Assembly: GCA_044337705.1 (NCBI GenBank)
Contig: JBIINB010000003.1
Span: 22,760-86,759, forward strand
Source: JBEISR01 sp044337705
GTDB taxonomy: Bacteria > Planctomycetota > Planctomycetia > Pirellulales > Pirellulaceae
Length of the DNA: 64,000 bases
Direction: 5' to 3'
Shown here: in pieces, positions 26,917 to 34,681 of the stretch
Layout: every line of letters begins with the position of its first letter
How positions within the stretch are numbered: position 1 is the first letter of the stretch
The notes under the pieces: model-generated
Databases searched by the model: none
Told to the model about the DNA's origin: nothing
The model's input: the letters and a program-made list of their open reading frames with translations, nothing else
Made by a program: the position numbers and the translations under genes

Positions 26917-29370
26917 CTAGGGCGCAATCGGGGGCGTGGGGGCAGGGTCTTGCGCCTGCTGCTGGAGTTGGCGGAGCAGCTGGGAGAGTCCAGGGTCGTC
27001 AGGTTGGCGATCCAGAAGGGGGCGAAGTGCGTCGATGGCATCGGTGAATTTTTTCATCTTCTGCAGGAGGAGGACCAGGGTGGTTCGGTACTGAGCCTCT
27101 TCGGGTGACAGGTCGACAGCGCGTCGGATTCTCTCTAAGGCTTCCTCATTTCGATCGGCCATATACAAAGCCAGTCCACTCCGGTATTGCAGCGAAGGTT
27201 CCTTCGGAAGCAGATCAGCGTCACGCAGCAAAAGAGGCAACTCCTCTTCCCGCATCTTTGTCGCCTGCTGTCTCCAAGATTCCTTCAGCTTCTCATCTTC
27301 TGGCGTCAGTCGCTCTCCAGAAACAGAATCGGCCATCACATCGTAGAGGACTGCCAGATTCGATCTGGGGCCCGTCGCCTGTGGCTCCAGACGCAATGCG
27401 TCGCGATAGTGCTCAATCGCTTGCTGGGGTTTCCCTATTTGTTCGGCAAGAAGCCCCAGTCCAAGGTGTGCGCCTGCGCGATCACGGTTGGCGTGGTGGC
27501 GATCCAGCAACTCCTGCCAGGCGCGGTCCCACTCGGGGGATCGCACGGCGCGGACTTGGTCGGGGCCCGCCGTAGCGATTTGCGCTGCTGCTTCGACCCG
27601 AACCGATCGGACAGGGTCCGCCAACAGAGGCTTCTGGGCCACAACGCGCGTGCCGGGATCGGGGATGGTACCCAGTGCGGCAGTCGCCGCGCGGCGGACG
27701 AGCGGAGAGGGATCCTTGGCCGCTTCCCTACCGAGCAATGCTGCTTGCCTGGGATAGAAGCGAGCGAATTCGTGGAGGAGGGTGGCGCGGACGATTGCTG
27801 GGGATTCCGGTCCCTGCTTTGCCATCCACTTGGGAACCAATTGCAGCGATTCCTCGGAACCAGTGCGTGCTGCATGGAGAGCCACGCCGAAATGCTCGGG
27901 CGTCTTTCGCTCGGTTCCGTACCATTTGGCCGCCGCATCTTCGCTCCACTGATCTATCTGGCGAAGCAGTTCCTTGGCTTCCTGGTCACCGCGAGCCGCT
28001 TCAGCGACCCAATCGCCATATTGACGCAGATGGGGCCGGTCAGGCCGAGTCCATCGCTTGTCGTCGAAATGGCACCGGCTACATGCATTCGGAGTCCCCA
28101 GCTTCAGGCTTAGGTCGGGCCGAGGGATACGAAACGAATGATCGTGTCTGGGGTCGACGTCCATGTAGGTAGTTGGCGGCATGTGGCATTCGACGCAGCT
28201 GGCCCCAGTGCTTCCTATGGGGTGGAAGTGATGAGCGACGGAATCGTATTTAGCAGCCGGATGTTGATGGCATGAGGTGCAAACCTCATTGCCCGAGTGT
28301 TTTAGTCGGGCCGTGTGGGGATCATGGCAATCGGTGCAGCGAATCCCTTTGTGAAACATCTTGCTCTGTAGAAAGGATCCATGGATATAGACTTCGTCCT
28401 GTACCTGCCCATCGGCAAAGTAGGTTCCTTCGGTCAGAAAGGCTTCCAGGAAGTAGTCATCGTAGAGATCACCCGCCTTGAAGCCTTCTGCGATCATTTC
28501 CCGCCGGGCATGGCAGGGGGCACAAGCCTGGATCTGGTCGAGCGACGACTGTTTGAGTGGTGCCAAGCCCCAGCCGAACTGCCGGTCTTTCCTTGGCCAC
28601 CAATGGTCGACCAACTGCAGGTGGCGACTGGCAGGTCCGTGACATGATTCACAGCTGACATCGATCTCGGAATACTGCGTCAAATAGCTCGCAGTCGCCA
28701 CATCAAAACCCTTGGTCAGATTCGTGCTGTGGCATTCGGCGCACATGACATTCCATCGCTGAGCGACTCCTGTCCAGTGAAGCGGATCCTCCGGATCGAT
28801 CCGGTCGTGCACGTCGGGAGGATCCAGGTGGAACCACTTGGCCCGATGCGTGTCCCAGCTCCATCGAAGCACCTGGACCTGACCAGCACCAGGGCGAGGG
28901 TCGCTGGACGACGACGTGGCCGCCGGCAGCGTCTCTACCATGTACTGCTGAAGCGGTTCGACACCGAAGACATATCGCACTTCGAAGACGCCGGGTTTTC
29001 CGTCCGGTCCCTCAGTCTCTACAAGAAAGCGATCGCCATCCCGAAACATCCTTGCGGATACCCCTTGATGCTCCAATTGAACGTCGTTGAAATCGGCGAG
29101 CACCGTTTCTTTGGTCGCCAAGTCCATCGCTCGATCGTGATGCGACCCTTCAAAACCCTTCATTTGCTCCTGATGGCAACTGGCGCAGGACTGTCTACCA
29201 ACATACTGCGGTGACGCAGCCAATTTCTGCCGGTCGATGCCACCTCCGCTAGACCACCAGGCCCAGATCGCAAACGTCCCAACCGCTAACGTCGCAGCGA
29301 TCGCTCCGATCGTACGCCACCTGTGGCGAGTAGGCAAAGGTTCAGTCCGACTTATTATGTTTTCGGGCAC
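26917..29370 (-). CDS. Octahaem c-type cytochrome with HEAT and TPR domains
   Basis: From the GTG at 29370 the product has 817 residues, with one N-terminal membrane segment (TIGAIAATLAVGTFAIWAWW). Eight CxxCH sites follow in order: CASCH, CAECH, CESCH, CAPCH, CTDCH, CTSCH, CVECH and CSRCH. The spacing and FGVEPLQQYMVE resemble the multihaem c554-like family common in planctomycetes. A helical HEAT-like segment is followed by TPR repeats (HLGLGLLAEQIGKPQQAIEH and similar). The GTG is chosen because CCAGGA lies about 11 nt upstream and it immediately precedes the anchor; the frame stays open 71 codons further but that stretch lacks family features. It is probably a membrane-anchored periplasmic electron carrier. 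The redox partner is unknown. Confidence 0.87.
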   Translation of the reverse strand: MPENIISRTEPLPTRHRWRTIGAIAATLAVGTFAIWAWWSSGGGIDRQKLAASPQYVGRQSCASCHQEQMKGFEGSHHDRAMDLATKETVLADFNDVQLEHQGVSARMFRDGDRFLVETEGPDGKPGVFEVRYVFGVEPLQQYMVETLPAATSSSSDPRPGAGQVQVLRWSWDTHRAKWFHLDPPDVHDRIDPEDPLHWTGVAQRWNVMCAECHSTNLTKGFDVATASYLTQYSEIDVSCESCHGPASRHLQLVDHWWPRKDRQFGWGLAPLKQSSLDQIQACAPCHARREMIAEGFKAGDLYDDYFLEAFLTEGTYFADGQVQDEVYIHGSFLQSKMFHKGIRCTDCHDPHTARLKHSGNEVCTSCHQHPAAKYDSVAHHFHPIGSTGASCVECHMPPTTYMDVDPRHDHSFRIPRPDLSLKLGTPNACSRCHFDDKRWTRPDRPHLRQYGDWVAEAARGDQEAKELLRQIDQWSEDAAAKWYGTERKTPEHFGVALHAARTGSEESLQLVPKWMAKQGPESPAIVRATLLHEFARFYPRQAALLGREAAKDPSPLVRRAATAALGTIPDPGTRVVAQKPLLADPVRSVRVEAAAQIATAGPDQVRAVRSPEWDRAWQELLDRHHANRDRAGAHLGLGLLAEQIGKPQQAIEHYRDALRLEPQATGPRSNLAVLYDVMADSVSGERLTPEDEKLKESWRQQATKMREEELPLLLRDADLLPKEPSLQYRSGLALYMADRNEEALERIRRAVDLSPEEAQYRTTLVLLLQKMKKFTDAIDALRPLLDRQPDDPGLSQLLRQLQQQAQDPAPTPPIAP

Positions 29371-29860
29371 CTGGATCGATTCCTGGTGGAGGCATGGGCA
29401 TCGAAGCTCAATTCTTTGTGAGCGACGGTCGTGACAGTATGGTGTCCCGAAGCCGTCCAGTCCGCAAGGGACCTTGGTGAGCCGATTTTCCAAGGGGCAA
29501 ACATGGTCCGAGACACATTTTGCGTAGCCTTCTGCCTGCCTCCCACCGAGCCAGCGTGGGACCAAAACATCTGGTATCACCAAAGGCAGTCGGCCTTTCG
29601 CGGAAATGGCGTATTCCCAAGGTCCTATTCCTCGGAAAAGTCACTTAAACTGGACGGGCGGCGGCGTTCCAACCATGGGGAGTTCTTCGGCCAAAGGCTG
29701 AGGCGGTTTTAGCTGCCTGGGCAGCAGGTAGCGCGATGGACGATCGGATCAGAGGGCTTGAGGAGCGGATGTGCAGCGTCAAATGTGGTTGCGGCAGCTC
29801 TTTTCTGAACCGAACAACGCAACCCGGATAAGTCGCCGTGGTGATAAAGGAGGATGACCG
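29371..29860. other. 490-bp divergent intergenic region
   Basis: This gap separates the divergent octahaem cytochrome and sulfatase genes. It has small open frames on both strands, none with homology I recognise. The minus-strand frame joined to the cytochrome encodes a Cys-rich stretch that could be a longer N-terminus. A very good AAGGAGG ribosome site at its right end decides the sulfatase start. No RNA gene or repeat is seen. Confidence 0.5.
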
Positions 29861-31426
29861 ATGGGCTGGATGATCGATTCCTGGACGCTGCGATTTTTCT
29901 TTTGCCTGCTGATTGGCTGTTGCAGCAGGCAGGCCAGCGCAGAGCGGCCAAATATGGTGATACTTCTTGCCGATGATCTGGGCTATGGCGACATGCAGGC
30001 CAATGATGCGTTGCAAGGCAAGATTCCCACCCCCCACATGAATCGGCTCGCTTCGGAAGGAATGCGATTCACCGATGGCCATTCCAGCAGCGCCTGCTGC
30101 TCGCCTTCCCGATACACCCTACTGACCGGACGCTACCACTGGCGATCCCGTCTGCAATCCGGGATCGTCGGAGTCTGGGAGCGACCGCTGATTGCTGAGA
30201 ATCGCTGGACCATCGCCTCGTTGGCCAAGCAGCATGGCTATACCACTGCGGCGATTGGTAAGTGGCATCTGGGGCATCGATGGCCGATCTCAGCGGATCA
30301 GAAAAAATTCTTTCAGGGATTCGGCGGCAAGCCCGGAGGCGGCGGTGAGGTTTCCGGGCAGGTCACCGACGAGCATCGCAAAGTATGGCAGGAGGTCTTT
30401 TCGCAGCCAGTGACCGGTGGGCCGACCGCCTGCGGCTTCGATTACTACTTCGGCACCGACGTGCCGAATTGGCCTCCCTACTGTTTTCTGGAGAATGATC
30501 GGACGATCGGGATCCCGAGTGTTCTTTTGCCGGCTACGAAGCTGATCAAGAATCAAGCGAGCTTACAGGGGCCGGCGCTTCCAGAGTGGCAGTTGGAGCA
30601 AGTGCTGCCAGCCCTGGTAGCTCGGGCGACTGATTTCATTCGCAAACAGGCGGCAGCGGAAAAACCTTTTCTTCTCTATTTACCGCTCACATCACCACAT
30701 ACCCCACTGGCAGTCAATGAAGCGTGGCGAGGCAAAAGCGGACTGGGGAGCGACTATGCCGATCTGGTGATGGAGACTGACGCTGCTATCGGTGCCGTGC
30801 TGCAAGCGATTGACGATGCATCGATCGCTGACAATACGTTCGTGCTCTTGACCTCCGATAATGGATGCGCTTCCTACATCGGCGTCAAGGAACTGGAAAT
30901 GCAGGGGCATTTCCCAAGTGGCCCCCTAAGTGGATACAAGTCGCAGGTCTATGAAGGGGGGCACCGCGTGCCTTTCGTCGTCAAATGGCCAGCCAGGGTA
31001 CCGGCAGGTTCGGTCTGCGACCAATTGGTGCATCAAGCCGACTTGATGGCGACTGTTGCTGAGATCCTAGGTCAGCCGCTACCGGTGGATGCAGGCGAAG
31101 ATAGCTTCAGCCTGCTGCCAATCCTCATGGGAAAAGATATCGCCATCCGGGAGCATGCGGTCAGCACCGCCTGCGATGGTCTTCCCGGCTTTCGCCAAGG
31201 GCCTTGGAAGTACATCGCCAAAACACCACCCGAGCTTTATCGGCTGGATGAGGATCTCGGCGAAAAGAACAACCTAGCAACCGCGCAACCGGAACGACTG
31301 AAATCGCTTCAGGATGCTTTCGAGCGAGTCATTCGCAGCGGCCGCAGCACCCCTGGACCTCCCCAGAAAAATGATCAGAAGGTGGTGCGCTATCCGAAGA
31401 ATCCAAAGGCCAGCAAAGCAGACTAA
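29861..31426 (+). CDS. Secreted sulfatase (arylsulfatase A type)
   Basis: This 521-residue protein has a signal peptide (LRFFFCLLIGCCSRQASA), then NMVILLADDLGYGD with the calcium-binding Asp pair. Its canonical formylglycine motif is C-S-P-S-R at Cys80, in CCSPSRYTLLTGRYHWR. IGKWHLG supplies the active-site Lys and His, and LPLTSPHTPLA and LLTSDNGC follow. The C-terminal subdomain has the usual GPWKYI strand. AAGGAGG sits 7 nt before the ATG. The sequence differs strongly from the 15478 sulfatase. Family members desulfate algal or host glycans; the exact substrate is not visible. Confidence 0.93.
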   Translation: MGWMIDSWTLRFFFCLLIGCCSRQASAERPNMVILLADDLGYGDMQANDALQGKIPTPHMNRLASEGMRFTDGHSSSACCSPSRYTLLTGRYHWRSRLQSGIVGVWERPLIAENRWTIASLAKQHGYTTAAIGKWHLGHRWPISADQKKFFQGFGGKPGGGGEVSGQVTDEHRKVWQEVFSQPVTGGPTACGFDYYFGTDVPNWPPYCFLENDRTIGIPSVLLPATKLIKNQASLQGPALPEWQLEQVLPALVARATDFIRKQAAAEKPFLLYLPLTSPHTPLAVNEAWRGKSGLGSDYADLVMETDAAIGAVLQAIDDASIADNTFVLLTSDNGCASYIGVKELEMQGHFPSGPLSGYKSQVYEGGHRVPFVVKWPARVPAGSVCDQLVHQADLMATVAEILGQPLPVDAGEDSFSLLPILMGKDIAIREHAVSTACDGLPGFRQGPWKYIAKTPPELYRLDEDLGEKNNLATAQPERLKSLQDAFERVIRSGRSTPGPPQKNDQKVVRYPKNPKASKAD

Positions 31427-31430
31427 AAGT

Positions 31431-31570
31431 CTATCCGAAACCCCTCAATATCTTAGCCCGCAGTGCAAGTAAGGGACGTTTTCTCAGATAGGTTCCAAGG
31501 ACCTAATCGCAACCTGCAAAATCCTAACCCGCAGCTTAAGCAAGGGACGGTTCTCGGATAGGCTCCAAAA
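31431..31570. repeat. Two tandem imperfect copies of a 71-bp unit with terminal inverted ends
   Basis: Copy 1 (about 31431-31501) and copy 2 (about 31502-31570) share the core CCCGCAG, then AAG-AAGGGACG, then a TTCTC-GATAGG-TCCA block, in the same order and spacing. The pair begins CTATCCGA and ends TCGGATAG, an 8-bp inverted end. It lies just after the sulfatase stop. It looks like a small dispersed non-autonomous element, but copy number in the genome cannot be seen from here. Confidence 0.7.
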
Positions 31571-31672
31571 GTGAGTATTCCAGGGGTGGGTAGGTATGTC
31601 CGGCAAGCTGTCTTGCGGCACCACCCCCTGGAACGTCATGTCTGAAGCCCTAGCGAATCCGTCATCATGATA

Positions 31673-32469
31673 CTAGGGCCGATCCATCTGCAGCAGGAAG
31701 GCATCGCCTTCCCCGATGGGGGATTGGCCATTGAAGCTGCCTCTGGCGCGTCCGCAAACAATGAGGCGACCACAGTGGTCCAGCGTGATACCGCTAAAGG
31801 TACCGTTGCTGGAGGTTCCAAGCGTCAGCATCCACTTGGCACCATGACCATCCAATGCGGCTACATACTGATCAGCTACAGGTGACGATCGATAAGAACC
31901 AAGGGCAAATGCACTGCCATCTTTTGCGACCATCGAATTGATAATGCTCATCCCGCTATTCGCCAGGATCGCGGAATTGGCCATGGTTCCTTCGGGATAG
32001 AACTCTGCAATCTTGGCCCATTGATCGGACGACAAGTGAGCGCCTCTGACCCAGATATGTCCACGTTCGTCCGTGGTGACAGTCGTTGCAATCGATCGCG
32101 CACCAAAGAATCGCGTCCAGCAGTGATTTCCTTTGTGTCTAACCTGGAAAGGATCCCATAAAAAGTGAGTGTGTTATGACCCCTTACGATATAGGTGTTG
32201 CCTTGTCGATCCGAACTGATATCCATGATGGCGGCTCCATCGTTGAACTGGTACTGCTTACTCCAGCGGCGGCGACCGAATGCATCAAATGCAGTGATTG
32301 AAGATTTCAGCACGCTCCCGTCGAATCGATTCGATGAGACAAGGATTCCGAATCGATTGTTCCTGCAGATCCTCATCCGCCCGGTTCGTCCCGTAACCTC
32401 TCCAACGGACCATGTCCCTCGTTGATCGCAGCAAGTGTTGAAGGACGTCAGGAAGCCTTCTCCCTTCAT
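31673..32469 (-). pseudogene. Frameshifted and truncated beta-propeller (SBBP-like) protein remnant
   Basis: Two adjacent minus-strand frames together read as one repeat-type beta-propeller protein. The upstream piece (32469 to about 32130) ends with a strand like LSRLDTK. The downstream piece (about 32135 to 31673) continues GNHCWTRFFGARSIATTVTT and then DERGHIWV, ending GEGDAFLLQMDRP. The join needs a single added base in a G run at about 32129-32135, so a 1-nt deletion is the simplest cause. The 5' end is also broken: an in-frame TGA lies four codons before the first ATG and there is no signal peptide. The alternating 'Gly-x-Asp, Trp, fGG' style fits SBBP repeats of secreted proteins. A sequencing error at the join would restore the frame but not the missing 5' part. 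Confidence 0.7.
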
Positions 32470-32510
32470 TCCGCCCCAGCCTCATTGTTCCGCACGGATC
32501 AAATTTGGAG

Positions 32511-32569
32511 TAAGCTAAAAGGTGTCAGGACTCTTTTCCATGAAAAGAGTCCTGACACCTTTTAGCTTA
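32511..32569. repeat. 59-bp palindromic repeat, copy 1
   Basis: Two 28-nt arms pair perfectly around the loop CAT. The inner 22 nt of each arm (AAAAGGTGTCAGGACT followed by CTTTTC) and the loop are identical to copy 2 at 34599-34655. The outer 6 bp (TAAGCT with AGCTTA) are specific to this copy. It lies 20 bp upstream of the amidohydrolase gene and 40 bp upstream of the broken propeller gene, between divergent frames. REP-like element or terminator are both possible. Confidence 0.9.
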
Positions 32570-32589
32570 GCCGCTTTCCGGAGAGGTCG

Positions 32590-34605
32590 ATGATGAATCG
32601 TTTGAAGAGAATCTCGCAAGCCGCATGGGGCATGGCTCTCTTGGTGCTCTCTGCCACCTTCACTTGGGGGCAATCGATTTCACTGCAGGAAATAGGAGGA
32701 AAGCTGGCCGAAGGCGGCCTCCCCAAAGTCACGATTTATCAGGCGAAGGAAATCGTCACTCTGGATCCGGACAAGCCAACTGCCCGCGCAGTCGCCGTTG
32801 TTGGCTCCCGAATCCTGGCGACCGGGTCACTTGAAGAAATGAAGACGGCAGTTGGCGAGCAAGAGTTCCACATAGATGAGACATTCAAGGAAAAGGTGAT
32901 TGTTCCTGGTTTCCTGTCACAGCATGATCATCCCGTGCTCAGTGCACTGACGCTTGCCTCGGAAGTCTTGTCGATTGAAGACTGGGTTCTTCCCACGGGA
33001 ACGGTATCTGCAGTCAAGGATAAAGCGGACTTCCTGCGCCGGTTGTCGGAAGCAGAGAAACGCTTGCTAGATCCAGGTGAGCCCCTGGTGAGCTGGGGAT
33101 ACCACGAAGGTTTCTTTGGGAAGTTGACCAGGGCGGAATTGGACACGGTCAGTAGTCGTCGGCCGGTCCTCGTTTGGGGGCGTTCGTGCCATGAACTTTT
33201 CCTGAATTCTGCGGCGATGCAGTCCGGCGGAGTGACTCGTGAATTGGTCGCAGGCTGGACGCCATCGGAACAGAGCCAAGCCGATTTCGAGACGGGCCAT
33301 TTCTGGGAACAGGGAATGTTCGCCGTCGGCCGCAAAGTCGGTTCGATGATCGCCAGTTCGGAGCGGTTGCAGAGAGGTTTGAACCTGACTCGCGACTACA
33401 TGCACTCCAAAGGAATCACCTACGGCAATGAGCCGGGAGGCATCCTGATCAAGCCGCTGCAGGATGCAGTCAATAATGTATTCGGCCAGCCGACCATGCC
33501 CTTTCGCTGGTCCTACACGGTCGACGGCAAGTCGATCTGCGACCAGTACAAAGACGACAGGCAGGTGATCGCTGAATCAGAGAAACTTAGCACCTGGTAC
33601 AGCGGAATGACAAGTCAATCACAGAAGATGGTTAAGCTGTTTGCCGACGGCGCGATCTTCTCTCAATTGATGCAGGTTCGGGAGCCCTACTTGGATGGTC
33701 ACCAAGGGGCGTGGATGACCGATCTTGACGTATTTGAGCGAGCCTTTCGCATCTACTGGGACGCGGGCTATCAGATACACATTCACGTCAACGGTGACGC
33801 AGGTTTAGATCGGGTTCTTCACGCGCTGGAGAAGAACATTCGTCGCAACCCTCGTTATGATCATCGCACGACGATTGTGCATTTTGCCGTTAGTGCCAAG
33901 GATCAGGTGGCACGCATCAAGCAGCTCGGATGCTTGGTCAGCAGCAATCCTTACTACGTGACATCTTTGGCAGATCAATACAGCAAAGTCGGTCTGGGAC
34001 CGCAGCGAGCCGACGAAATGGTTCGAATGGGAGACGTCGAACGTTCGGAGATCTCCTACTCGTTCCACTCCGATATGCCGATGGCTCCCGCCGATCCATT
34101 GTTCCTGATGTGGTGCGGCGTGAACCGGATCACCACCTCGGGCCGTGTCGCTGGTGGGGATCAGCGGGTAAGCCGGGAGGGGGCTTTGAAAGCGGTAACG
34201 ATTGAAGCCGCTTACGCCCTCAAAATGGAGCGGGAACTCGGCAGCATCGTATCGGGCAAGCTCGCCAACATGACGATTCTGACCGACAACCCGCTGACCT
34301 GCGATCCGATGAAGATCCGAGACATCGGTGTTTGGGGAACTGTGCATGAGGGGCGAATTCTGCCGGTCCCCAAAGCTGGCTCGGTCCTGGCAGTAGGAAT
34401 GGGAGGCGTCGAAAAGGATTCTGATCTTGCAAGGATTCGAGCCATGAATGCAGCGCAACTTGCTGCGATCGATCAGAAGGCTGGCCGACTCGAATTCTTT
34501 CTCAGCCCATCGCGTCCAGGCACGACGAAGCCAACTGACGCAGATCGCATCTGCACCTGTGGCAGCCCATTGGTTCATGTGCTCTTCTCCACTTTGGTGC
34601 CGTAA
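32590..34605 (+). CDS. YtcJ-type amidohydrolase, secreted
   Basis: This 671-residue protein has a signal peptide (AAWGMALLVLSATFTWG). The amidohydrolase-3/YtcJ layout follows: a small beta domain (DPDKPTARAVAVVGSRILATG), a metal-binding HDH (His112, His114) in VPGFLSQHDHP, IHVNGDAGLDRVLHALE, and YSFHSDMPMAPADPLFLMW. A C-terminal return to the beta domain reads LGSIVSGKLANMTILTDNP. GGAGAGG precedes the ATG at 32590. Members act on cyclic or linear amide substrates; this one is secreted and its substrate is unknown. The stop TAA (34603-34605) and last Pro codon lie within the second palindrome, so the current C-terminus was probably set by that repeat. The gene is bracketed by two copies of the palindrome. 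Confidence 0.88.
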   Translation: MMNRLKRISQAAWGMALLVLSATFTWGQSISLQEIGGKLAEGGLPKVTIYQAKEIVTLDPDKPTARAVAVVGSRILATGSLEEMKTAVGEQEFHIDETFKEKVIVPGFLSQHDHPVLSALTLASEVLSIEDWVLPTGTVSAVKDKADFLRRLSEAEKRLLDPGEPLVSWGYHEGFFGKLTRAELDTVSSRRPVLVWGRSCHELFLNSAAMQSGGVTRELVAGWTPSEQSQADFETGHFWEQGMFAVGRKVGSMIASSERLQRGLNLTRDYMHSKGITYGNEPGGILIKPLQDAVNNVFGQPTMPFRWSYTVDGKSICDQYKDDRQVIAESEKLSTWYSGMTSQSQKMVKLFADGAIFSQLMQVREPYLDGHQGAWMTDLDVFERAFRIYWDAGYQIHIHVNGDAGLDRVLHALEKNIRRNPRYDHRTTIVHFAVSAKDQVARIKQLGCLVSSNPYYVTSLADQYSKVGLGPQRADEMVRMGDVERSEISYSFHSDMPMAPADPLFLMWCGVNRITTSGRVAGGDQRVSREGALKAVTIEAAYALKMERELGSIVSGKLANMTILTDNPLTCDPMKIRDIGVWGTVHEGRILPVPKAGSVLAVGMGGVEKDSDLARIRAMNAAQLAAIDQKAGRLEFFLSPSRPGTTKPTDADRICTCGSPLVHVLFSTLVP

Positions 34606-34655
34606 AAGGTGTCAGGACTCTTTTCCATGAAAAGAGTCCTGACACCTTTTACGGC
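34599..34655. repeat. 57-bp palindromic repeat, copy 2
   Basis: Two 27-nt arms pair perfectly around CAT. The inner 22 nt of each arm equal those of copy 1, but the outer 5 bp are GCCGT with ACGGC. The left arm overlaps the end of the amidohydrolase gene and supplies its stop codon. The right arm ends 26 bp before the esterase start. Confidence 0.9.
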
Positions 34656-34681
34656 TTGGAAAACCTCCTAGGAAGAACACC

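Noticed and set aside
29371..29583. 71 extra N-terminal codons of the octahaem cytochrome
   Set aside because: The Cys-rich stretch vaguely resembles a zinc ribbon, but the GTG at 29370 has a better ribosome site and is followed directly by the membrane anchor.
31431..31570. CRISPR-like array
   Set aside because: There are only two imperfect repeat units without spacers of uniform length and no cas genes.
32511..34655. The two palindromes and the amidohydrolase as a composite transposon
   Set aside because: The copies are self-palindromic, no transposase lies between them, and no target duplication is seen.
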